Shown here: positions 52,583 through 60,401 of the stretch, piece after piece
How the letters are laid out: each line of letters begins with the position of its first letter
Numbering within the stretch: the stretch's first letter is position 1
Assembly (NCBI RefSeq): GCF_001719165.1
Contig: NZ_CP017057.1
Coordinates: forward strand, 2,846,501 to 2,910,500
Length of the DNA: 64,000 nt
Direction of reading: 5' to 3'
Source: Erythrobacter litoralis
Lineage (GTDB): Bacteria > Pseudomonadota > Alphaproteobacteria > Sphingomonadales > Sphingomonadaceae
The notes under the pieces: generated by a model
Database searches by the model: none
The model's input: only the letters and a program-made list of their open reading frames with translations
What the model was told of the DNA's origin: nothing
Translations under genes and position numbers: made by a program

Positions 52583-55117
52583 TCAGAAGTTGTAGCCGAG
52601 CTCCACCCCGAACCGGCGCAGGCCGCCGGGCGACAGGAACGAGCCGCCGAATTCGACCGCCGGGATGACCTCGTTGAGATAGCGCTCATTGGTGAGGTTC
52701 TCGGCAAAGGCGGTGACGCGGAAACTGCCGGTCTCGATCCCGACGCGCAGGTCGAGAATGCCGAATTCGTCGCGCTCGGTGACCGAATATTCGGCATCGC
52801 CGACCTCGGCCGGAAGCTGCAGGGCCGATCCCGGCAGCAAACCGCTGAACAGGGTCGGGTTGGCATCGTCCTGAACCGTATGGAACCACGTCGGACCCGT
52901 CAGGCGATAATCGGCGCGGACCACGAAATCGATCGCGTCGGTGATCGGCTGCACAACCTGGGTGCCGATGTTGACAGTGTAATCGGCGGTGTAGGGGCTT
53001 TCATTGCCGATCGTGCTCGGGCGCGAGGAATTCGCCTTGATCTCGCTCTCGGTCACGTTGGCCGAACCGAAGATGTCCCAGCCGTCGATGATCTCGAAGG
53101 CAAGGTTCGCCTCGGCCCCGTAAAGCTCAACCTCGTCGATGTTCGAAACCACGCGCAGCAGGCCGAAACCGCCGACGAAGAATTCGAAGAACTGCATGTC
53201 GTCGACCTGGGTGTAATAGCCCGCGACATCGAAGGTCAGGCGGCCGCCGAGCGCGGACCCCTTGATCCCGGCCTCGAACGCGCTCGACACTTCCTTGTCA
53301 TAGACGTCTTCGATCAGCACGTTGGTGCCGATGAACTGGTTGAACGCCTGGTCGACGATTGCGGCCGAGCCCTGGTTGTTGAACCCGCCCGATTTGAAGC
53401 CGATACCCCAGTTGGCGTAAAGGTTAACGTCGTCGCTGAGCTCATAGCGAAGCGAAACCTTGGGCTGGAACTGGCGGAAGGTTTCCTGCTGATCCGGGAG
53501 CGGCTGGACCACCCCGTTCACGACCTGCTGGCCGGGATTGATCGGCCCGCCGGTGAAGGGATCGAACACCGCCGGCACGAGGCTGGTCGCGCGCCGTTCC
53601 TCGATGTCGTAGCGCCCGGCAAGGCCGATCTCGAAGCGGTCGCTCACTTCGTAATCGAGCGAGGCGAAGGCGGCATAGACATCGGTGTCGAAAGCGTCGT
53701 TGTAGAGCTGACTGGTGGGATTGATCGTGTCCGGCCCGTTGTAGAGCTGCGGAATGACACCCTGGCCGAGATCGGCACCGATGCTGACCCCGACTTCGCG
53801 GTCGATGTGGAGATAATAGGCGCCGACCTGCCATTCGAGCGGTCCGTCGCCGTTCGAGGCAAGGCGGATTTCGCCCGAAATATCGCTCTGGTTGCGGACC
53901 TGCAGCTGGGTCCCGTCGCACGTCGTCGGGCTGAACGCGCCGAAGGTCGAACCGGTGGCGGGATCGAAGATGAACGGCACCGGCGTCTGGCCGATGAAAG
54001 TCGGCGCGTTGAGCGGGAAGCCGGTCAGTTCAGCCGTGCTGGCAAAGCACGCATTCGACGCCGCGACCGAGGCCGGGGTCGCGCCGGGGAAGGTGAAGCG
54101 CGCGAAGTCCGCCGAAGTCCCGTCGGCGACGAGGAACTGGTCGACATCGCTGTAGAGCGCCCAGGCCGTCAGCGTCGCGAAGTCGAATTCATGCTCGATC
54201 TTGGCCGAGACCTCGAAGGTCTCCTGCGTGTTGATCGGGCGGATATTGCCGTAGAAATCGAAGGGATGCTCGTTCACGTCCTCGTAGAAGGCGGGGTCCA
54301 CGCCCGCGAAATTGGGCAAGTGGAACGAGGTGTTGTAGGCGATCGACGCGCCGTCGAGATCGGCATAGCGCGCCTTGATGTCGAGCTCGGTCCTGGGACC
54401 GAGATCGGCGACGAAGCGCCCGTCGACCGACCAGATTTCCTGGTTGTCGACGAAATCGCCGTCGAGGAAGCGATTGAAGAAGAACCCGTCGGTGTGGAAA
54501 TAGCTGCCCGACAGGACGAGGCCCGCGCTCTCGCCGATCGGCGTCGAGATATAGCCGTTGGCGCGATAGGTGTTGTCCTCAGCCGCGCTGACCAGCACGC
54601 TGCCTTCGAGGATGTCGCCGGGCTTCACTGTCTGGATGACGATCGCGCCGGCCGCGGCGTTGCGCCCGTAAAGCGCGCCCTGCGGACCTTTCAGGATCTC
54701 GATCTGGCGCAGCGTGCCCTGGTCCTGGTTGAGCTGGGCGGTGTTGGTCTTGAGAATGCCGTCGACCACCAGCGCGACCGAGCTTTCCGCGTCGCGCGCG
54801 CCGTTGATGCCGCGGATGTTGATCTGGGTGTCGCCCGCCTCGGCCGTGCCGGTGACGATGGTCACGCCGGGGGTGAGCTGGACGAATTCGTCGGCCCGCT
54901 CGATCCCGGTGCGCTGCAGCGTTTCGGCGGTGAAGACGGTGACCGCGGCGGGCACTTCGGAAAGCGTTTCCGACTGGCGCCGCGCGGTGACGATGATCGC
55001 GCCCGGCTCCTCCGCCTCGGCGCGCTCGGCCTCGCTGTCCTGCGCCATGGCCGGAGCCGCGCACAGCAACGCGCCCCATGCGGCGCTCCCGGCGAGAATG
55101 GTCCTGAAATTCCTCAT
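52583..55117 (-). CDS. TonB-dependent receptor, GntR-controlled
   Basis: An 844-residue receptor of the sphingomonad type: signal peptide (MRNFRTILAGSAAWGALLCAAPAMAQ), TonB box (AIIVTARRQ), plug domain (QINIRGINGARDAESSVALVVDGIL, RQIEILKGPQGALYGRNAAAGAIVIQT) and a barrel that ends in a terminal Phe (RRFGVELGYNF). Start ATG 55117 follows GGGGAG and sits at the signal peptide; the longer open frame upstream is spurious. Its promoter region holds the palindrome TTGTATACAA (55264-55273), shared with the other operon of the catabolic cluster, so the receptor probably takes up the cluster's substrate. Confidence 0.94.
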   Translation of the reverse strand: MRNFRTILAGSAAWGALLCAAPAMAQDSEAERAEAEEPGAIIVTARRQSETLSEVPAAVTVFTAETLQRTGIERADEFVQLTPGVTIVTGTAEAGDTQINIRGINGARDAESSVALVVDGILKTNTAQLNQDQGTLRQIEILKGPQGALYGRNAAAGAIVIQTVKPGDILEGSVLVSAAEDNTYRANGYISTPIGESAGLVLSGSYFHTDGFFFNRFLDGDFVDNQEIWSVDGRFVADLGPRTELDIKARYADLDGASIAYNTSFHLPNFAGVDPAFYEDVNEHPFDFYGNIRPINTQETFEVSAKIEHEFDFATLTAWALYSDVDQFLVADGTSADFARFTFPGATPASVAASNACFASTAELTGFPLNAPTFIGQTPVPFIFDPATGSTFGAFSPTTCDGTQLQVRNQSDISGEIRLASNGDGPLEWQVGAYYLHIDREVGVSIGADLGQGVIPQLYNGPDTINPTSQLYNDAFDTDVYAAFASLDYEVSDRFEIGLAGRYDIEERRATSLVPAVFDPFTGGPINPGQQVVNGVVQPLPDQQETFRQFQPKVSLRYELSDDVNLYANWGIGFKSGGFNNQGSAAIVDQAFNQFIGTNVLIEDVYDKEVSSAFEAGIKGSALGGRLTFDVAGYYTQVDDMQFFEFFVGGFGLLRVVSNIDEVELYGAEANLAFEIIDGWDIFGSANVTESEIKANSSRPSTIGNESPYTADYTVNIGTQVVQPITDAIDFVVRADYRLTGPTWFHTVQDDANPTLFSGLLPGSALQLPAEVGDAEYSVTERDEFGILDLRVGIETGSFRVTAFAENLTNERYLNEVIPAVEFGGSFLSPGGLRRFGVELGYNF

Positions 55118-55262
55118 TTGCGACGACTCCCCTATAAGTCCGGGCGATTGCGGTCGCCCGGCGGGTACCGGCCGGCTGCCCGGCCCGGTGCTGCACGAGG
55201 GGGCGCGGCACGGCGCCCGACAAGCCCCGAACCATGCCGCCTCCCCCGGATTGGAGAGGCTT

Positions 55263-55274
55263 ATTGTATACAAT
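55263..55274. promoter_or_regulatory. GntR/FCD operator candidate, copy 1
   Basis: ATTGTATACAAT is a perfect 12-base palindrome between the divergent TonB receptor (55117) and gntR (55371) genes. TTGTATACAA is a well-known core for FCD-type GntR regulators. The 16 bases TTGTATACAATTTGCG recur exactly at 57323-57338. Confidence 0.82.
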
Positions 55275-55370
55275 TTGCGCGCGTCAAGGAAAATTGGTAG
55301 CGCTGACACGTTGGTTCACGGGAAGGGCGCAAGTGATGATTTCGGGTAACACCTCGGCCGGGCCGGCCCG

Positions 55371-56042
55371 GTGACGCGCGCGTCGGACAGGGCCTATGCC
55401 AAGATCCGCGCCTTCCTTCTGGGCGGCGGCGCGCATCCGGGCGAACAGGTGACCGAGGAACGGCTCGCCGAGATCGCCGGGGTCAGCCGGACCCCGGTGC
55501 GCGAGGCGATGCGCCGGCTCGAGAACGAACTTCTGCTGGTGCGCAGCCCGTCCAAGCGGATCTTCGTCGCCGACTGGTCGCGCGACGACATCGACGAGAT
55601 GTTCACGCTGCGCCAGATGCTGGAGGGCCACGCAGCAAAGCGCGCCGCAACGCGGCTCACCGCGCAGGAGATCGACCGGCTGGAAGCGGTCAACGGGTCC
55701 CTGCGCGAGGCGATCGCGGGCGAACCGCCCGACATCGTGCGCTTTCTCGAGGCCAACAGGCGTTTCCATGACATCATCACCGGGGCGGCGCGCTCGCCGC
55801 GGCTGGGACAGGTGCTTGCCATGCTGGTCGAACAGCCGGTGCTTGTGCGCACGGCGCGGCATTATTCAGTGCGCGACCTGCGCCAGTCCGCGCGCGACCA
55901 CGACGAGCTGATTGCCGCCTTCCGGGCAGGCGATCCCGACTGGGCTCAGGCGGTGATGAAGAGCCACCTGCGCCGCGCCTTCCACACCTTCGCCGATGCG
56001 GCGGAGGCGGAAGGCGGGGCTGCGAAGGACGCGGCCGAATAG
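55371..56042 (+). CDS. GntR family regulator, FCD (FadR) subfamily
   Basis: A 223-residue regulator with an N-terminal winged helix (PGEQVTEERLAEIAGVSRTPVREAMRRLENELLLVRSPSKRIFVADWSRDDIDEMFTLRQMLEG) and a helical FCD effector domain in which the metal-ligand pattern is visible (FLEANRRFHDIITGAA, SARDHDELIAAFRAGD, VMKSHLRRAF). It probably represses the TonB receptor-hydrolase operon, itself, the CoA-transferase and the HMG-CoA lyase-hyuAB operon through the TTGTATACAA boxes, and lets go on binding an acid or CoA-related ligand (inference). The start is GTG 55371; no better ATG exists. Convergent with the CoA-transferase gene, 3 bases away. Confidence 0.92.
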   Translation: MTRASDRAYAKIRAFLLGGGAHPGEQVTEERLAEIAGVSRTPVREAMRRLENELLLVRSPSKRIFVADWSRDDIDEMFTLRQMLEGHAAKRAATRLTAQEIDRLEAVNGSLREAIAGEPPDIVRFLEANRRFHDIITGAARSPRLGQVLAMLVEQPVLVRTARHYSVRDLRQSARDHDELIAAFRAGDPDWAQAVMKSHLRRAFHTFADAAEAEGGAAKDAAE

Positions 56043-56045
56043 GGC

Positions 56046-57227
56046 CTATATGATCCCGCGTTCGGCAAGGTCGGACATGGCGCGGCTGTCCATGCCGAGC
56101 AGTTCGCCATAGACTTCTTCATTGTGCTGGCCGAGCTCTGGTCCGACCCATTCGATGCCGCCCGGCGTCGCCGAAAGTTTCGGGGCGACGTTCTGCATCC
56201 TGAAATTCTCGTATTTGGGATGCGGCACCTCGACGATCGCCTCGCGCGCGACAAAATGCGGGTCATCGAGCATTTCCGGAGCGCGGTAGATATTGCCCGC
56301 TGGAACGCCGTGTTCCTCACACAATTCAAGCACTTCCTTGCTGGTGCGCTGCTTCGTCCACTCGCCGATCATGTCGTCGAGTTCGGCCTGCCGCTCACCG
56401 CGCGCGACATGGCTGTTGTAGCGCGGATCATCGCCCAGTTCGGCCATGCCCATCATCGTCGCCATGCGCTTCCACACGCTGTCCTGGTTGCCCGCGACCA
56501 GAACGCTGCCGTCCTTGGTCGGATAGACGTTGGAGGGCGCGATCTTGGGCAGGATCGATCCGGTCCGCTCGCGGATGTGGCCGGTCACGGTGTATTCGGG
56601 CACGGTCGATTCCATCATCGCCAGAACCGCTTCGTAGATGGCCGAATCGACCACCTGCCCCTTGCCCGTCCTATGCCGGTGTTCGAGCGCCATCAGCGCA
56701 CCGAGACAGGCATAGGTCGCGGCGAGCGAATCGCCGATGGAAAGTCCCGCGCGGCTCGGCGGGCGGTCGGGTTCGCCCGCGATGTAGCGCATCCCGCCCA
56801 TCGCCTCGCCGATCCCGCCATAGCCCGCGCGCGAGGAATAGGGGCCGGTCTGGCCGTAGCCCGAGACGCGGATCATGATCAGCGCCTCGTTGATCGCGGA
56901 GAGTTCCTCCCAGCCGAGATTCCAGCGCTCCAGCGTGCCCGGGCGAAAATTCTCGAGCAGGAAATCGGCCTTGGCGGCGAGCTGCCTGACAATCGCCTGC
57001 CCTTCCTTTTCGCGCAGGTTGAGCGTGATCGACTTCTTGCCCCGCGCAACGACCGAGAACCACAGCGGGACGCCCTGTCCCCAATTGCGCATCGCATCGC
57101 CCACCTTCGGCGGTTCGACCTTGATCACCTCGGCCCCGTGATCGGCCATCAACTGGCCGCAGAAAGGTCCTGCGATAAGCTGGCCCATCTCGATCAAACG
57201 CAGTCCCGACAGAGCGCCCTCGGCCAT
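56046..57227 (-). CDS. CaiB/BaiF family CoA-transferase
   Basis: A 393-residue family III CoA-transferase: GLRLIEMGQLIAGPFCGQLMADHGAEVIKVEPPKVGDAMRNWG, LNLREKEGQAIVRQLAAKADFLLENFRPGTLERWNLGW, GYGQTGPYSSRAGYGGIGEAMGGMRYIAGEPDRPP and the catalytic Asp in AGLSIGDSLAATYACLGALMALEHR. It moves CoA between acids, which would activate the pathway's carboxylic acid intermediate. ATG 57227 follows AGAAAGGGATCAC. It is divergent from the HMG-CoA-lyase-like gene, and their shared promoter region holds the second TTGTATACAA box. Confidence 0.92.
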   Translation of the reverse strand: MAEGALSGLRLIEMGQLIAGPFCGQLMADHGAEVIKVEPPKVGDAMRNWGQGVPLWFSVVARGKKSITLNLREKEGQAIVRQLAAKADFLLENFRPGTLERWNLGWEELSAINEALIMIRVSGYGQTGPYSSRAGYGGIGEAMGGMRYIAGEPDRPPSRAGLSIGDSLAATYACLGALMALEHRHRTGKGQVVDSAIYEAVLAMMESTVPEYTVTGHIRERTGSILPKIAPSNVYPTKDGSVLVAGNQDSVWKRMATMMGMAELGDDPRYNSHVARGERQAELDDMIGEWTKQRTSKEVLELCEEHGVPAGNIYRAPEMLDDPHFVAREAIVEVPHPKYENFRMQNVAPKLSATPGGIEWVGPELGQHNEEVYGELLGMDSRAMSDLAERGII

Positions 57228-57322
57228 GTGATCCCTTTCTTCTGGTGGCAAAGCATGTCGCGCCCGAAGACCCGGTGGCGGCCCCCGCGCTGAGATCGGG
57301 CCTATACAGAGCGAATTTGCAT

Positions 57323-57332
57323 TTGTATACAA
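57323..57332. promoter_or_regulatory. GntR/FCD operator candidate, copy 2
   Basis: TTGTATACAA, a perfect 10-base palindrome in the 156-base region between the divergent CoA-transferase (57227) and HMG-CoA-lyase-like (57384) genes. The identity with the first site extends to TTGTATACAATTTGCG (57323-57338). Confidence 0.82.
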
Positions 57333-57383
57333 TTTGCGTATCGAGCCAATGACCGATTCCAGCCGAGCGAGCGTGCAGCCTTC

Positions 57384-58304
57384 ATGTCCGACCCCATCGA
57401 GATCCTCGAAGTAGGCCCGCGCGACGGGCTCCAGAACGAGGCGGAGATCGTCTCGACCGCTGACAAGCTCGCGCTGATCGGGGCGATGATCGGATATGGC
57501 GCGCGTCGGCTGGAAGTGGCCAGCTTCGTCCATCCGGGTCGCGTGCCGCAGATGGCCGATGCGGAAGACGTCATCGCCGCCCTGCCCGATCGCGAGGACG
57601 TGCAGTATATCGGCCTCACCCTCAACAAGCGCGGGATCATGCGCGCGCTCGCCACCCGCGAGGGCGGCCCCAAAGACGGAAAAGGGCGCGGCGTCGACCA
57701 GGCCGGCTGCGTGATCGTCGCAAGCGACACGTTCGGGCAGAAGAACCAGGGCCAGTCCATCGCCGAAGGCATCGCAGAAACACGCGACATGCTGCGCTTC
57801 GCCCGCGCCGAAGGGCTGTCGGCGCAGGTCACGATCTCCGCCGCATTCGGCTGTCCGTTCGAAGGCGAGGTGAAGCCTGAGACGGTTCTCGCCATTGCCG
57901 AGGAGCTCGCCGCCGAGGACCCGGCCGAAATCGCGCTCGCCGACACGGTGGGCGTGGGCGTTCCCGCGCAGGTCACGGACCTGTTCGGGCGGCTCGGTGA
58001 AATGCTCGCGGGGCGGATACCCATGCGCTGCCATTTCCACGACACGCGCGCGACCGGCATCGCCAATGCCTGGGCGGCATATGAGGCAGGCGTGCGCACC
58101 TTCGACGCCTCGCTGGGCGGGCTCGGCGGATGCCCCTTCGCCCCGCGCGCAACGGGCAATATCGCGACCGAGGATCTCGTCTACATGATGGACAATTCGC
58201 ACATAGCCACGAATATCGATCTCGCAGCGGCGATCGCGGCCAACCGCGCCTTTGCCCAGGTGCTGGGGCGCGAATTGCCCTCGCGCGTGGCGCGGGCGGC
58301 CTAG
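57384..58304 (+). CDS. Hydroxymethylglutaryl-CoA lyase-like enzyme
   Basis: A 306-residue TIM-barrel lyase of the HMG-CoA lyase group: EVGPRDGLQNE (catalytic Arg and metal Asp), RLEVASFVHPGRVPQMADAEDV, ISAAFGCPFEG, IALADTVGVGVP, the metal ligands HFHDT and the G-loop GGLGGCPFAPRATGNIATEDLVYM with the catalytic Cys near residue 250. It cleaves a 3-hydroxy-3-methyl (or similarly branched) acyl-CoA into acetyl-CoA and a keto compound. The inserted stretch EGGPKDGKGRGVDQAG is longer than in standard HMG-CoA lyase, so the natural substrate may differ. First gene of the plus-strand operon with hyuA and hyuB; the next gene starts 41 bases later. Confidence 0.9.
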   Translation: MSDPIEILEVGPRDGLQNEAEIVSTADKLALIGAMIGYGARRLEVASFVHPGRVPQMADAEDVIAALPDREDVQYIGLTLNKRGIMRALATREGGPKDGKGRGVDQAGCVIVASDTFGQKNQGQSIAEGIAETRDMLRFARAEGLSAQVTISAAFGCPFEGEVKPETVLAIAEELAAEDPAEIALADTVGVGVPAQVTDLFGRLGEMLAGRIPMRCHFHDTRATGIANAWAAYEAGVRTFDASLGGLGGCPFAPRATGNIATEDLVYMMDNSHIATNIDLAAAIAANRAFAQVLGRELPSRVARAA

Positions 58305-58345
58305 GGGAACATTCCGGCCGCCGATGCGGCAACAGGGGAGATTGC

Positions 58346-60397
58346 ATGACTTACAGGCTTGGCGTCGATGTCGGGGGGACCTTCACCGACCTGCTGCTGT
58401 TCAACGAGGACAGCGGGCGCTTCTGGCGGCACAAGACGCCCTCGACCCCGCACGACAGCTCCGAAGGGATCCTGAACGGCGTCAAGGCGATCACCGAACA
58501 GGCGGGCGTCTCGCTGAAGGACGTGGTCTATTTCCTCCACGGCACGACGGTCGCGACCAATGCCGTGCTCGAAGGCAAGGGCGCCAAGGTCGGGCTGATC
58601 ACGACCGAGGGCTACCGCGACGTCATGCAGATCGCGCGCAGCTTCGTCCCCGGCGGGCTTGCGGCATGGATCGTGTGGCCCAAGCCGCAGCCGCTCGCCC
58701 ATCTCGAGGACACGCTCGAAGTGCCCGGTCGGATGGACGCCGACGGCAACGAGGTGCGCCCGCTCGACGAAGACGCGGTGCGCGCTGTCCTGCAAAAGCT
58801 GAAAGGCCAGGGGATCGAGGCGCTGACGGTCAGCCTCATCAACGCCTATGTCAACGGCGCGCATGAAAAGCGGATCGGGGAGATCGCGGCCGAGGAACTG
58901 CCCGGCATTCCGGTTTCGCTCAGCCACGAGGTCCTGCCCGAAATGCAGGAATACGAACGCACGCTCTCGACCGTTGCCAACGCCGCGGTGCGCCCGGTGG
59001 TGAGCAGATATGTCTCGAACCTGCGGACCAAGCTTTCGGACGAAGGTTTCGGCGGCAGGCTCTCGCTGCTGCGTTCCGATGGCGGGCTGATGAGCAGCGA
59101 GAAGGCCGAGGAGCATCCGGTCAACATCCTTATGTCCGGCCCCGCGGGCGGCGTCACCGGCGCGCTGTGGGTGGCGAAGAATGCGGGGCTCAAGAACATC
59201 CTGACGCTCGATGTCGGCGGAACCTCGACCGACGTCGCGCTGATCGAGGGACTTGAGCCGCGGCGCGAGCGCACCACCGATGTCGGCCACCTGTCGGTGC
59301 GCGCCTCATCGCTCGACGTGAAGACCGTGGGCGCGGGCGGCGGCTCGATCGCGCACGTGCCCGAACTGACCAAGGCGCTGCGCGTCGGCCCGGAAAGCGC
59401 GGGCGCGGTGCCCGGACCGGTGGCATACGGCAAGGGCGGCGAAGTGCCGACCGTGACCGATGCCAACGTCGTGCTCGGTTACCTTCCCGAAGACCTTCTC
59501 GGCGGCAGCTTCCGGCTCGACCGCGAGGCGGCGAAGGTGGCGGTGCAGACCATTGCCGATGCGCTCGGCGTCAGCCTGATGGAGGCGGCGCGCGGCATCA
59601 TCGACATCGTCAATGAAAACATGTTCGGCGCGCTGCGGATGATCAGCGTCCAGCAGGGTTACGATCCGCGCGAATTCGCGCTGATGGGCTTCGGCGGCGC
59701 CGGTCCGCTCCATGTCAACGCGGTCGCGCGGCTGATGGGTTCGTGGCCCGCGGTCTCGCCCGTTTCCCCCGGCGTGCTGTGCGCGCTGGGCGATGCGACG
59801 ACGCGGATGCGCACCGAGACCGCGCGCAGCTTTTCGCGCCTCGCGAAGGACACGGCGATTTCCGATCTCCACGCGGTGCTCGATGAAATGGCCGCGCAGA
59901 CCCGCGGCGAGCTGATCGCGGACGGGGTCGCGGAGGACCAGATAACCACCGAATTCGAAGTCGACATCCGCTATGCCGGGCAGGCCTTCGAGGTCCCGCT
60001 CACCATCGACAAGGTCGTGCTGGAGAAGGACGGGATCGAAGGCATCCTTGCCCGGTTCGACGAGGAGCACCTGCGCCTGTTCACCTTCAACATGGAAACG
60101 CCGCACGAGATCGTGAACCTGCGCGCCGTGGCGCTGGGCCAGCCCCCCTCCCTTCCAGCGGCCGAACTGCCCAAGGGCGACGGCGATCCGAGCGGTGCGA
60201 AGATCCGCGACCACAAGCTCTGGATGGACGGGCGCGAACAGTCGGCCGTGATCTACGACCGTTCGAAGCTCAGGCAGGGCGACCGCATCCCCGGCCCCGC
60301 CATCATCACCGAAATGGATTCGACCACGCTCGTCGAAAGCGGCTGCATTGCCACGATCGACGCGGTCGGTAACATCCTCATCAATCCGGAGGGCTGA
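58346..60397 (+). CDS. hyuA: Hydantoinase/oxoprolinase/acetone-carboxylase family, A subunit
   Basis: A 683-residue ATP-dependent subunit with an actin-like fold: [88 protein letters not shown], and FGGAGPLHVNAVARLMG. The family includes N-methylhydantoinase, 5-oxoprolinase, caprolactamase and acetone or acetophenone carboxylases; all phosphorylate their substrate. ATG 58346 follows GGGGAG. It is followed 4 bases later by its B subunit. The specific substrate is not readable from the sequence; the GntR-controlled neighbours suggest either cyclic amide opening or ketone carboxylation. Confidence 0.92.
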   Translation: MTYRLGVDVGGTFTDLLLFNEDSGRFWRHKTPSTPHDSSEGILNGVKAITEQAGVSLKDVVYFLHGTTVATNAVLEGKGAKVGLITTEGYRDVMQIARSFVPGGLAAWIVWPKPQPLAHLEDTLEVPGRMDADGNEVRPLDEDAVRAVLQKLKGQGIEALTVSLINAYVNGAHEKRIGEIAAEELPGIPVSLSHEVLPEMQEYERTLSTVANAAVRPVVSRYVSNLRTKLSDEGFGGRLSLLRSDGGLMSSEKAEEHPVNILMSGPAGGVTGALWVAKNAGLKNILTLDVGGTSTDVALIEGLEPRRERTTDVGHLSVRASSLDVKTVGAGGGSIAHVPELTKALRVGPESAGAVPGPVAYGKGGEVPTVTDANVVLGYLPEDLLGGSFRLDREAAKVAVQTIADALGVSLMEAARGIIDIVNENMFGALRMISVQQGYDPREFALMGFGGAGPLHVNAVARLMGSWPAVSPVSPGVLCALGDATTRMRTETARSFSRLAKDTAISDLHAVLDEMAAQTRGELIADGVAEDQITTEFEVDIRYAGQAFEVPLTIDKVVLEKDGIEGILARFDEEHLRLFTFNMETPHEIVNLRAVALGQPPSLPAAELPKGDGDPSGAKIRDHKLWMDGREQSAVIYDRSKLRQGDRIPGPAIITEMDSTTLVESGCIATIDAVGNILINPEG

Positions 60398-60401
60398 CAT
60401 C

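Noticed and set aside
52583..55309. Extended start of the TonB receptor at 55309
   Set aside because: The extension precedes a perfect signal peptide starting at 55117 and would cover the GntR operator.
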